Assembly: GCA_963691815.1 (NCBI GenBank)
Contig: OY829658.1
Location: 17,971,785 to 18,035,784, forward strand
Origin: Echiichthys vipera
Taxonomy: Eukaryota; Chordata; Actinopteri; Perciformes; Trachinidae
Length of the DNA stretch: 64,000 bases
Reading direction: 5' to 3'
Shown: positions 42,231-54,200 of the stretch, in pieces
Layout of the letters: the number at the start of each line of letters is the position of its first letter
Position numbering within the stretch: the stretch's first letter is position 1
Notes under the pieces: generated by a model
Seen by the model: only the letters and a program-made list of their open reading frames with translations
The model's database searches: none
Told to the model about the DNA's origin: nothing
Made by a program: the position numbers and the translations under genes

Positions 42231-43367
42231 GGTGCAGCACGAACGACTGCACAGATGAGTTTATTGGAAGTGTCTTACCTTGTTTGTATGCACGAGTGAA
42301 GAATGTGTAGGTGTGTGTGTGTGTGTGTGTGTGTTCGAGTGTGAAAGACATCGCCTCGTTGCCAAGATGCAGATCCTGTGATTAACCACATTCAGTCAGG
42401 GTTCCTCGGACATCATTGTGCCTTCTTCTCTCTCTCTCATGATGGATGGCTGCAATTTCCGCTCGCAAACTGCGTATAGACAGAGTTCTACGGCACTTAG
42501 TGTTTACTTTCAGAGGATCATTTCAGGATTAACTTAAATGATAAATTATCACTGAAATTTCTTTTTATTATCTACATAGAAATGTATAATAGCAGATTTT
42601 CTTGATTTCACTTGAATCTACCATGTCCATTCTATACCTTTTCTACAAAATGAATTAATGAATCTAAAGGAAACCAAAGCCAAACTATATTTGATTTATG
42701 AAGTCATATTATTTTGGGGTAGCTGGCTTTGATTTTACAACCATGTTTGTATGAAGAGCTGACTGCACACATTAAAGAGCACGGATGAGATGAAAACTTT
42801 AGACCTTTTTTGTTTCTGATGTGTCATGATTTCTCTCTGGGACCTAAAATCTGTAATAAGCTATGAACTGTCAACAATTAAAAAGGCCACCTTAAGAAAA
42901 TGCCATCTAATACTTGTTGATGTTTTAGAGTGAAATAACCACTCTAGGATCAGAGGTTGTACTACATTTTGTTTTTTATTAGTGAGAGCTGCACTTTTCA
43001 AATGTGTAAGAATATTTCTCTGGAACAAAACAGAAAGAGCACCAAGAAGAAGTCAATCTGACCACCGTGACCAGGGAATGTTAAAACTGGTTTTACAGAT
43101 TAAATCCTCCTTTATTTTTACGTTTCCTTTTATGCTGGTGAATTAAGTGCTGGTCGAATTATTCATGGTTTTAATCTGACACTGATAGCAGATCAGAAGT
43201 ATCTAGAACCAGCTACAGTGGCCAGAGGAGAAACTAATTTATGCAAAACGTGAAAATATGGAAAAGAGAGAAGTTTGGTCTTTCATGTGTTATCTGGAAA
43301 TACACTGTACAACTACGAAGGTCACTCGATGGTTAGGCTACAGCTTGTTTGTGATGTGGTGGTCTAG
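42231..43367. other. Convergent 3' ends of erich5 and rida
   Basis: The two genes face each other tail to tail. ATTAAA at about 42773 (+) may end erich5, and TTTATT near 43112 gives a minus-strand AATAAA for rida. No other gene was seen. Confidence 0.45.
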
Positions 43368-46300
43368 TCAGGAGTCTGAGAGAGGACCGATAACAGCAAC
43401 TGCCTCAATTTCCACCAGCCCACCCTGAAGAGAGGAAAAAAGAGACAATAAGGACATGGGAAAGGAAGTGTGGGTGACAAGAATACTACAATGCTTCTCT
43501 GCAACGTTTAAGGACCTTTACTGGTGCTAAAATGTGGGAAAATGCCTGATGCTCACACTTTGTCCTGTGTGTGTGTGCCTAAAACAATATTTTTTCATGA
43601 GGGAGTGGTATTTTTTCTTGAGGCATCCTCTTATTTGGCAGGAGATCAGTGAGACAGCCGGGGCCTGAGGGTGGGTGCATAACATTTGCTAATTAGCACT
43701 AAACACAGAAGGGCTGGGCTGATTGAATGTATTGCATGTTATTAATTGAAGCATTGGACAAGATGATGCCACTAGATGAAAAGTCAGGGGATCACTAAAG
43801 TTATTACAATTCGTCGCGAGGGGAACATCAATGTCGGCACTTAAGTTTCATGGTGATCCATCAAAATAGCACAATTTTACACAAATAGCTGTGGCTATAT
43901 TACAGTCTAACCAAAGTGGTGGCCCACCAACTATTCAATATTAATTAGTGTAATCTCTCCCCCAGTGAAAACCGCTGCACATGGATGATGGAAAATACAT
44001 GGCATGAATAAATGAGCATGAATCTCCACCACAACATGTCTTTCGATGTCCATGAAGTATACCACAGGGTACTGCGGTTCTATACTGTGTGTGGGTTTTT
44101 GTATGTACTCACTCTGGGGAGAGCAGCGACTTGGTAGGCAGCTCTGGCTGGGAAGTTACTGCTGAAAACTGAAACGAAAACATTTGATTTATTTTGTGGA
44201 ATCAGTCAAGTTGAAACGCAGAGATGCAACGGGTCATAGTGGGCCTCGCCACGCATGATCCTTTCACTTCAATAGAACTGGCACCAAAGCAACATTATGA
44301 GCAATGTTCCTGTTTTCGTAGGTTCCTTGTTGCAGTGAATGCGAATGACATCAGCTGACAGGAAGTTAACAAAGAGTTGCCTAGCAATGGAAATCCATTG
44401 AAAAGGTCTTTAACAAAAGCAGACTGGGAAACCATCAGCAAGAGTAATGTGTAAAGCACGTGGTGAGACATAGTTTTGGGGAATTTTTCACAAGCAAAAA
44501 AAACGTTTCATAACAGACAAGTCTCCAAATGCAAAAGCAAGTAAGCACATTTAGCAAACATAGTCAAAACTTTGGAGTGGGAAGTCAAAATTCACATGAC
44601 TTTCCTTCTTGCTAAGGTCAGGGAAAGTTCCCTGCCTGTGGTTCAGGGTTGAGTAGAGTCAGTAGGGAGAGCTCACAGTCTGTACCCGAGTCAGAACTTA
44701 GTAGGAGGGTCGGGTTACATCTGTGCGCCTGCACGACGGTGTCCATTTACAGCTGGCTGGGCACTGCAGCTTCCATTACACCTGTCTGTTGTGATCCAGG
44801 AGGAAATACCCAGACTGAGCAGCATGTGCGAGGAGATGACCGCTTCCCCTGTCAGCAGTCGTTTTCTGAGAGATGTTGGTGAAATATGAGGCGCCGCATG
44901 TGCAGATCCTGGAGCGTGCCACTGGAATAATGATGCACTTTTGCAGTGTTTCACTGTAATTTGTGATTTTGACTGGAACACTATTTACACAACTTTAAAT
45001 TTAAATTTCCGTGAAGTGGAAGCTGTACATTTGAAAGTCAGAAACATACAGTAGTATGTACTGTGAGATAGAATAATATGTGCACACATTAGAAAATGGA
45101 GTAATTTAATTTTGCTATTCCATTTAAAATTGAATTAAAAGTGCATCATTTGAAGAAAAGGAATAAGAATAAGGTAGTAGAATTATTAATTGGCAAATTG
45201 AATTATATTTTTGCCTCAGTATATCCGTCTGTCTGTTTATTTGTTTGTCTGTCTGTTTGTCAGCAGGATTTTCATGAAACTCATTCTATTTTGGAGCTGA
45301 TCCACACATGTGAACATGCAGGCGGGACTCTCCTTTAAGAGCTGTCTCCTTAACCATAAGCCCACTACTGTAACAATGTGAAGGGACAATAAAAGTACAA
45401 GCCACTGATCTATTTGATGAAATAAGTCCCAAAGCAAACAGTGACTGTGTGTTTGTGCAGGCAAACGCTCATTAATCTGTGACAGGACCACAACAATGAT
45501 GCTTCGATAAAGTGAATAAACTGAGCTGCTGGTACAGGTGACACGACAGGCCATGGATGTGACAGCAGCTCTCACAATCTTGGTTAAAGGCCGCCCCTGT
45601 GTGGCTGCCTTCATACAGTTTATTTAGAAGAATATAAATATGATTGAAAAATATACATTTCATCAATTCGATTGGAAGACCGCATCTGTTAGTTTCCATC
45701 ATAATCTGCTTTTTGGCACGAATTTTAAATGCACAGAGCGTGGAAATGAACAAAGTATTGCCTTACATGTTTTGTAGACCTCATTGACGCTGTTAAAGTC
45801 ATTGATATCAGCGAGCAGCACGGTCGTCTTCACCACTGAAATCAGAGTTTGTTTGAAACATTGAAATCCCATAAAAACACATGAAAGGCTTACAGTTGAT
45901 GAACAGCTTGACGACGCTGAGATCTCACCATTAGTGTAGTCACAGCCAGCAGCTTTAAGGATCTCCCCCATGTTGATGAGAGCCTGAGGGATGACAGACA
46001 TTGGGATATACAGTCAATCCATATTTAATATCACATTATATGCTCTTGATGTGTGTGTATATGTGGTTAACATTTCATCATCAGTCCGGAGATACATCCT
46101 CTTATTTTGTAGTAGGTTTGATGCTATAAGAATAATCCATAATGCTAGGGATTATTTCATATGTCTATATTCTACTCTCTGTGCCTCCTGATGCATATAA
46201 TAAAACAGACATTCACTGAAGGATTAATTCATCTGTAAAGGTCAAACGCTGGAACACATCTATGCTTCTTGATAATGTTTTTTATTTTTAGATTACTTTT

Positions 46301-48084
46301 TGGCAATTTTTCAAGCCTTTATTATATAGGTCAGACAGGAAATGGGGTGAAAGAGAGGGGGGACATGCAGCAAAGGGCGGCAGATCGGAGTCGAACCCGC
46401 GGCCGCTGCCTCGAGGACCTTCATTCTCTTTACATGGAGCGACTGCTCTATCCACTATGCCACCGGCCGCCTCCTTCTCGATGATCTTTAGCATAAACGA
46501 GTTATGGTGCTTCAAATGCCCCTGTACGCCTCACCTGTTTGGCCTGGGCCTGCACCCCTCCATCTACCAGCTGACCAGAGGCCACGTCCATCCCCAACTG
46601 ACCCGAGATGTACATGGTTCTGTCCACAACCACCGACTGGCTGAAGATGAGACACAAACACACACACAGACAAATACAAATACACTACTTAGACCTGGAC
46701 ACTTGATTTGGGACAAATAGCAAAATAAGCTGCAAAACAAATAACTTATCATTTTTTTAAACCCATTTTTCACTACCTAGACACTGCCAAGGTGCCATTG
46801 AGTAAGACACCAGACCACCAACTGCTTGGAGCGCCTTTCCACTGGCAACCTCGCTCTGACATCTCTCCATTTGATGTATGCGTACGGGTCCTGTTTGCAT
46901 GTGTGTGTAATTTTAGGCCTGTGGGTGTGTGTGTCATATGTAAAATAACAGAATGAAAAGTATGCCTTCTTCTTTTTATAGAAATACTCTAAATTAAATC
47001 AAAAAGTATATAATTCAATTTTACGTGTTGGTGTATAAGTATTGTCTCTTAATCTGATTTATATACTTAATAATACATTTACGATATCCTATTTTTTCTC
47101 ACTAATGAATGAACAGCATTTTAATGTGCACGCCAATGTAGTTAAGGAGATGTAAAATGATTTCTCTCCATTTGTCTGACTAAAAAATGACGAGCAGACC
47201 ACAAAAAAACCCTCTGAAGAAGCTGTTTCTGCACTTAAAATATCTCAAAAAGGACATAAGTGTATTTTCTGACTTATGATCCTAAAAGCTGGATTTCACG
47301 TCTAAACCTAAAGTATTTGTTGTTGTGTCTCAAGTCAGATGTTGCAACAAATGATAGGCAAAGCATTTTTACCACCAGACACAACAATAGCTGAAGAACC
47401 TTGAATCCTTATAAATAGAGAGGCCATTCAGTGTGACGTCACTGCGCCCACTGACAGCCGATTGGCCAAAGCAGGAACACCCCTCACATTGTGCACTGAC
47501 TGGATTAAACAAGAAAACACACTAACTGTTATATCTTTGTCAGGTAAATAAAATGCAGTATTTATGGTCATTAAATGAAGAAGTTAATATGGTTTCAATC
47601 AAGTACTTAGAAAACAAAACGGGGTTTCTTGCATTTCTGCAAGATGTAGACCTGTGTAAAGTTCACAGCACATTAACCCTTACCTGTATATCCCCTGTCT
47701 AACTGGGGCTTTTGGTGTGTAGGGGATCTGTCGACGAATAGATGCCATTTCAGGTCAGCTGTGTGTGTCGCTACTCTGCTGTGCTTCTTCTGCTCTGCTC
47801 AAAGTTGAACTCTGACACTTTTCCCAAGTCAGGCAGGTGAGTTCATTGCACACTAGAAGACCCGCCCCCGATCAAACACTGGACTGTCTTGTGATTCATC
47901 CATTCATTCAAACATGTCATGTACCTGCCTCTATGGTGTCTGCCATATGCCTCTGCACCCCCACGTGTCGCTGCAAATAGAAAATGAATGCGTGTTTCTG
48001 TTTTTAAAAGTTTCCTTACCTGTATGGACCGATGGCAGCCGGGGCTGATGATGTGTTCACGATCCTTCTGTTGAGTGCAGACAT
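43368..48084 (-). CDS. rida: RIDA, reactive intermediate imine deaminase A (UK114/HRSP12), 135 aa
   Basis: Exons in transcript order: 48084-48020, 46640-46535, 45983-45929, 45835-45767, 44168-44113 and 43424-43368. RidA hydrolyses reactive 2-iminobutanoate/2-iminopropanoate released by PLP enzymes to 2-oxoacids, sparing cell targets; the enzyme is a homotrimer. Seen: SAPAAIGPYS near the start, then VVVDRTMYISGQLGMD and NMGEILKAAGCDYTN. VVKTTVLLADINDFNSVNEV follows. NFPARAAYQVAALPR carries the catalytic arginine, and EIEAVAVIGPL lies near the end. The length is two residues below human. A second first exon (47748-47684) can replace the first. Intron 2 contains a SINE. It is transcribed toward erich5, as in human. 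Confidence 0.95.
46285..46475 (-). repeat. tRNA-derived SINE copy in rida intron 2
   Basis: Read on the minus strand it has a tRNA-like head with box B (GCGGGTTCGACTCCGATCTG), the conserved TGCTGCATGTCCCCC-like body, CATTTCCTGTCTGACC, and an A-rich tail. It is the best preserved of the three SINE copies here. Confidence 0.85.
47409..47466 (-). promoter_or_regulatory. rida: CCAAT-CRE-TATA cluster inside rida intron 1
   Basis: Read on the minus strand: CCAAT (47465-47461), TGACGTCA (47441-47434) and TATTTATA (about 47417-47410). These are in promoter order with start predicted near 47385. No coding first exon was found downstream before exon 2, so any product would be noncoding at its 5' end or N-truncated. 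Confidence 0.3.
47684..47748 (-). CDS. rida: Alternative first coding exon of rida (exon 1b)
   Basis: The 65-nt exon reads MASIRRQIPYTPKAPVRQGI then Y plus two bases, followed by donor CAG|gtaagg. It has exactly the length and phase of exon 1a (48084-48020) and splices to the same exon 2. Nine of 22 residues are identical to exon 1a, including the Tyr-Ser junction. The start has a good context (gaaATGG). This gives a second N-terminus from its own promoter. Confidence 0.8.
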
Positions 48085-51000
48085 GTTTTCTTGGTTTGCT
48101 TCCCTTAATCTTTCTGCACCAAAGAGAGTGGTTGTGAACGAAGAGAGTCGTTGTGCAACAATTTATGGAAAGCAGGAACAGTTGCTGTCGTAAAGTATAC
48201 CGTAATGACTGTTAATAAAGAGCACGTCGCATTTTTTTGGAGGAGCGTTTGAGAAATAGCGTGCGAGCCAAAAGTAGGGGCGTTCGTAGTATAAGGGTTA
48301 CGGTACAACAGGTGGTCATTGATGCATAAGAGTCAATGTCAGAGGTTCAAGTCTCCTGTTATGAACTCAGAGATAAGATAAAGGCATTCCACTGCAGTTA
48401 TGGTTAACTATAAGTAACTTTTATTATATCTTGCACCTTTTCAAAATAAAGTATTACAAACAAAAGATAATAAATTAAGTGGTTCAAACATAAATGCTTA
48501 CATTCCACTCTACGCCTTCAAAAGCAGAAATAACAGTGAAATAAATGAAAACAAAATCATATAGCTATATATCAAAACGTGATTTCAGATAACTGTACGG
48601 CAGATTCTCTGCAATGTTATATTTCGAACAGGGCTTTTTAAAAATGTATTGTACAGAGCAATCCGTTTCTGTTAAAGCTGAAAATCCAGCTTCCATATTA
48701 CCAGTACTCCGTCCTGTGCAATTAATACAATAGCATTCCACTAAAATAGCAAACTTAATTATAAACATGCATAGTCTAAAACACGCAGAAATCAAGCCAC
48801 ATTATATTTGACAAAGGGCAGAAATATTAACTGCCAAAACAGCTACCGTATTTATACCAGTGTCACAAAAAGAACTAAGTTTTGAACACATTTAATAAAT
48901 AAATTGCGAATGCTTGTTTGTAAGTTTCGGATGCACTGCAGACTTAATTTATGAAAACAATTCATGGCAAGAATGTGAGTGATTTCCGTGAAAGAACAGG
49001 TTAAAAAAAAAAAGAAAACAAACATACACGATAAAATCAGAAGCTGAGACGATACTGATTGAAATTTGGAACCCGGTGTTTAAAATGTCGAATAAGACAC
49101 AAGATAGTGTAACAGGTCTATTCATAACATTATGGTATTATCAAAATGGTGATTAATAAGCAGTAAGTATGGGCTGAACCATAACAACACTGCATATTAA
49201 CATTCATATCTAACAGCAACCTGCAGACAGGCATGTATTTAAAGAGTCATAATTCATTCAAAGGGTCAAAATTAGCACATGTGTAAAAATGATGCCAAAA
49301 CTAAGCTACAACCACAACAGAGCAGTTTGTTTCCCTCATGAAGTAATAGTAGGAAGAGTTTTCAAACATTCAAAATTGTGAAACAAAGCCCCACGGACAC
49401 TGGATTTTTGGAGGCCAATAATATCAACATTTGCCAGTTTTGTTTTTCCTTACATTTAGGAAACAACCCAATCTATCACTGCTTTGAACAGTTTCGTGTA
49501 AATTCAGTTTTTAGCCGTCAAAACTGAGCTTTTTTTTCCCAAGTTACGCACAGCATGAACAGTATCTTCATTCCTTCATTATTAAATCACACCTAAATGT
49601 AAACTGTAATGGAGAAAACTAAATAGAAAATTCTCAATCATAACTGCTGAAACATTGATATAAGCTACGGAGAAATTAGCTGAAAAACTTAAAAAATATG
49701 AATCTGAAAGTCAGACATTAGACGTGTGGCTGATGCAGCGGCTCTGTTTTTCTAAAGTTTACAGTATCAGTCATTCACTGGAGTCTTTTATCTCAACTTA
49801 ATGCATTTTTTTTTCTTGGACATAAAATAGTGTATAGAGCGTCGTGCTCAGAGCTGAACTGTTATCGTCTTCTTTGCATATAAGATGGCTCCACATCCAG
49901 TCGACATGTTTAAAAAGTTAATCAATCATTGTGGAACAATTACCGGAAACATAATTATAAGACCCTTGAACTAAATCTGCTGGGTTTTTAAAGACTCCAG
50001 GAACATTAAAACAAAAGTCATACAGTACTTTGGAATGCTGTCGCTTGTATGGAAATCTGTTTTTTTAAAGTTAGGAATGAGTTTCGATGTAGGACTGGGC
50101 AATATGTTGATATTATATTGATATCCGAATACAAGACTAGATATTGCCTTAGATTTGAGATATCGTAACAAGAGTACAGTAAGTAGTAAGAGTGTTGTCT
50201 TTTTCTAATTTTAAAGGCTGCCTCACACTAAACTTACCAGACTGTTCTATGATTATCTGTACCCACTTAGTCATTATATCCACTTTACCGATGATTATTC
50301 AACAGTCAACCCTACAATATCGTCATAATATCCATATCGAGGTATTTGGTTAGAAATACCATGACATTTGATTTTTTTTTTTTTAATCACCCAGCCCTAT
50401 AGTCGGTGTCAGCTGTTTTAATTTGAACACAGTGGTTCATTTTGTCAAGTAAAAGCCCTGATTTCAAATTTGCAAAGAGCAGATGCATGGAGCAGATACA
50501 GACAGTGCACTGGATGTTTAAAATAAACATAACAACATAATTAAATGATGATTAAGACTAATGAAATAAGTTTAGAATTTTCTGGTCCACCATGAAAACA
50601 TTCATGATCCGCCCACACGGTTTCCATCATTTCTGTCCATTCTTGCAGCTGTCCACAGTTCACATCCGACTAAGCCACCTAGCGACTCGGTTGTTTTATT
50701 AAATTGCTTTCAAAAACCAGGTTTCAAATATTTTTAAGGCATTCTCAACTTTATCAACATCGTCTTGATTGTCTTTGGTCATGGACAAGCCTCCACAGCT
50801 AATTTTTGCAGGTAATTCCCAACTAAGCTCTATATTATATTTACACTGAAAGTGAAAAGTCTGAGGAAAAGAGACCACTTGTCATTGACCACTGTGATTA
50901 TGCTGATGCTGCTGCTGCCAGAGGGTAGGCTTCCTTATGTGTAAACGGGGGTTCCTCTGTGTGTTTTCTGCATTAAATGGAGCATCGTTTCATTTGAAAA

Positions 51001-51242
51001 AGAGGGAACAGGGAACAGCATCCAGACACAGTGTAGAAACAAGGCAGAGTGTAGATTCAAGGAGCCAAAAAATGGATGTCAAAGAAGCATCTCACTTCAT
51101 TTAGAGGCCAGTTAGCAGTCAGTCAGAAGAGCAGTGGGCTTCCAACAAAGACAGTTAGGTCATCTTAGTTCCTCTGTGTCAATGGGACGTACATTTTGTG
51201 GCAATGGTGGCTTTGGGAAACCGAGACTAGAGGGAGGGGCGT
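48085..51242. other. Intergenic DNA between rida and stk3 (POP1/NIPAL2/KCNS2 absent)
   Basis: In human POP1, NIPAL2 and KCNS2 lie here; I found no exon of any. The right part is probably the stk3 3'UTR, since transcription comes from the right. A tRNA-like stretch at about 48275-48360 is too poor to call. Confidence 0.5.
50088..50402. mobile_element. hAT-like MITE (CTGGGCAATAT type)
   Basis: The left end TAGGACTGGGCAATATGTTG faces a right end AATCACCCAGCCCTATA. Inside are paired ATATCG-rich segments (TTGATATCCGAATA; CATATCGAGGTATT). This is a typical short fish MITE without coding capacity. Confidence 0.7.
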
Positions 51243-54200
51243 TCAGAAGTTCTGTTGTCGTCTCTTCTTGGCATCCATGGCATCCAGGATGGGCTGCCTT
51301 TTGGCTGTGTAGCGCTGCCTGAGCTCCTCAATCTCCCGCTCCATCATGGGATCCAAAGCAGTCAGGCGCAGCTGCAGCTCCTCAAAGTCAAGGTTCTTCA
51401 GCTGCACACAAATAGAAACACGGGCAAACAACAATGAAGAATGGGATGAGTCATTTAGTGGAAGAACTGCTTCCCTTTTGCTGTTTTTACCACTGGTATT
51501 TATTCCTTTAGGGCAAAACCACATCAATGACAGCAGTACCGTCACATGCTCATGGAAGCTTTTACTCACAAAGTCAAAGTCCCCGTCCTGAGGCACCTTC
51601 CAGTTGTCGGGGAAGACGTTCTTGGACTGGATGTGGTAGCCGGGCTGCTCCTGCGGCTGGTTGTGGTTGTAGTTCTCCTGCTGCTGGGCAGCCTTGTTGG
51701 AGTCCTGCTTGTCAAAATAGTCCATGAAGGATGGACGTAGCGGCTGCTGTGAGGTGGCGTGCCCTGTCGAGGAGAAAGAGGGTTTCAACTTGTGATTAAT
51801 TTAATTAATTATGAGTTAATTAAGTATCCTTTGTACCCTACCCTTACCTCTGTATGACAAAATTACAGACCACAAAATAAACGTGAGCTAACAACATTGA
51901 CACACTCCTGTTGGCTGTTCTAGATGTGGATTCCGATCCCTTTCCCCCCATAACTGAATAAACACCATGTGTGTGCTTACTCCTCATGGATCCCTGGTCT
52001 TCATCCTCCTCTTCATCGTCATCACTGTTGATGACCATAGTGCCCAGGTCTGACTCGAGCATGGTGCTGCCGTGTTCAATCATGGTCTGTGCTCCGTCAC
52101 TCATGGTGCTGGTGGCCCGCATGGTTCCTGCACCCTCCGAGCCCGACTTCACCATAGTGTGAGAGTCCACCTCCGTCTCCTCCTCCTGGAAGACATTTCG
52201 TCATATAGCCTCAACATAAAACAGCCCTTTTATGGTTAAGGTCTCAGCATACATACAGAGTTGTCGTCTTCCTCCTCCAGCTCTCTCTGCTGCTCCTGCT
52301 GCCTCTTGGCTTTCATCTCCATGGCCTCAGTGATCAGGTCTCTCAGGATTGTGACCGGCTTGGCCTGGCTGATAAATTGGTGCTGAACATTCACAAGAGC
52401 AAAAAGAATAAAATTGTACTGTGGTATCGTTTGGTGCCCCACAGATGGAGCTGCTGCATTACTTTGTTCACCCTGTGCATGTATTTATTTAAAGTATTCT
52501 TACATCAGAGATTCTCTGAGTGCGTACACTCGTTAAAGTTCTGATCTTGCAAGTTTATATCTGTGTGTTTGTGTGTGTGTTTATGTGTCCTTCCTCCAAC
52601 CTGTAGGAGCTGCGTGGCAGTCGCTCTCTGCTCTGGATTCTTGACCAGACACTTCTTGACAAAGTCTGTGAATTCGTCTGACCAAAGCTCTGGCTTTCTG
52701 AATGTGGGAGGAGGGTTGGTGGGGATCATGAAGATCGCCTGGAGGAAGGCAAAGAGGTTTCAAAAAGTCAGGTGGAATGAAAGCGAAACATTTATTATCA
52801 ATTAGATTGGTTCTTTTAGCCATGACATGTCAATCCCATGGTGCGTGTAGTTGTCGCTCTCTTTAAAAAACAAACAAAAAAAGATACCTTAATGAATCAT
52901 ATGAGCTTTTTTTCATTAAGTTCCTAAAACCCACTTCTTCAACAAACTATGTTAACACTCACTCTCATTGGATGGATGTCAGCGTATGGAGGTTTGCCCT
53001 CTGCCATCTCTATAGACGTGATGCCCAGGGACCAGATGTCAGCCACACAGTTGTAGCCGATCTCCTGGATCACCTCTGGGGCCATCCAGAACGGAGTACC
53101 AATCACAGTGTTTCTCTTTGCCATTGTGTCCTTCAGAGAAAGACACAAAGCGGGTATCATCACTGTGGACTTTTCCAATCGGTTCATATGGATTCACAAA
53201 TTTCGTGAAAGATTATACATTCCTTGTGGGAAGTTTTAAAAGAACATTCACTTTTTTATCACTGGTACAAACTTCAAAAAACAGTTGCTATAATGTTACC
53301 GTTAGTTGTCCAGCAACTCCAAAGTCAGCCAGTTTGGCGTGTCCCTCAGTGTTGAGGAGGATGTTTCCTGCCTTGATGTCCCGATGGATCTTCCTCATGA
53401 AGTGAAGGTATTCAAGACCCTTGAGTGTCGACTTCAGGATAGTGGCAATCTCCTCCTCTGTCAACTGTGTGAGAAGGAAAATGAAAAGAAAAAGATGGAA
53501 TAAGATCCCAGAGTAAACAAAGAATTGAGTCTAGCACAGGGACGCGTGAGTCGAGTATGTCGTACTGTATTATTTATGTAATCAGTAGTTTTGCCAGTTA
53601 AGTCACATCCTCATTTTAAGCTTTGCAAATAATTAAATGTGTGTCTGTGTCTACAACAAAGGACCTTCTCAGGAATCTATCCTTTCATCTTTTTATTTGC
53701 ACTTCTGTTCAAAAGAAGAGACAGTAGACAGAATTTGGTAAGAACTGTATAAAAACCAGGATAGTCACAAGTGCACTGAAGTTTTATCATCTTCATATGA
53801 GGTTGGGATTAATTCAAGATGATAAATTATGTATGTCAATGGAATCATATCGCGATTAAACCATATATCGAGATTTGAATCAAAGATTTGTCTGAAGGGA
53901 GGTGCACAGGTCTCAGATGAAAACCACTGGTGTAAGATATACATTATGAACAATTTGCCTTAAGTAAAATACAACACAGCCATATAAGCTCTGCTAAAGT
54001 GTGAACCTCTAACACCCCACAACTGTCTCTGTGAGCACCCACCGTCTTGTTTCGCAGTCTGATGATGTCAGACACAGAGCCGGCTCCACAGTACTCCATG
54101 ACAATCCACAGGTCTGTGTTCTTGAAGTAGCTGCCATAGTACTTCACTACGTAAGGGCTGGGAGGAAATGCAACACAGTGGTAATCAAAGGAGAAGAAAA

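Noticed and set aside
48275..48365. tRNA-like stretch (TAGTATAAGGGTTACGG then GGTTCAAGTCTCC)
   Set aside because: Box A and box B resemble a tRNA but acceptor and T stems do not pair; at most a degraded tRNA pseudogene or SINE head.
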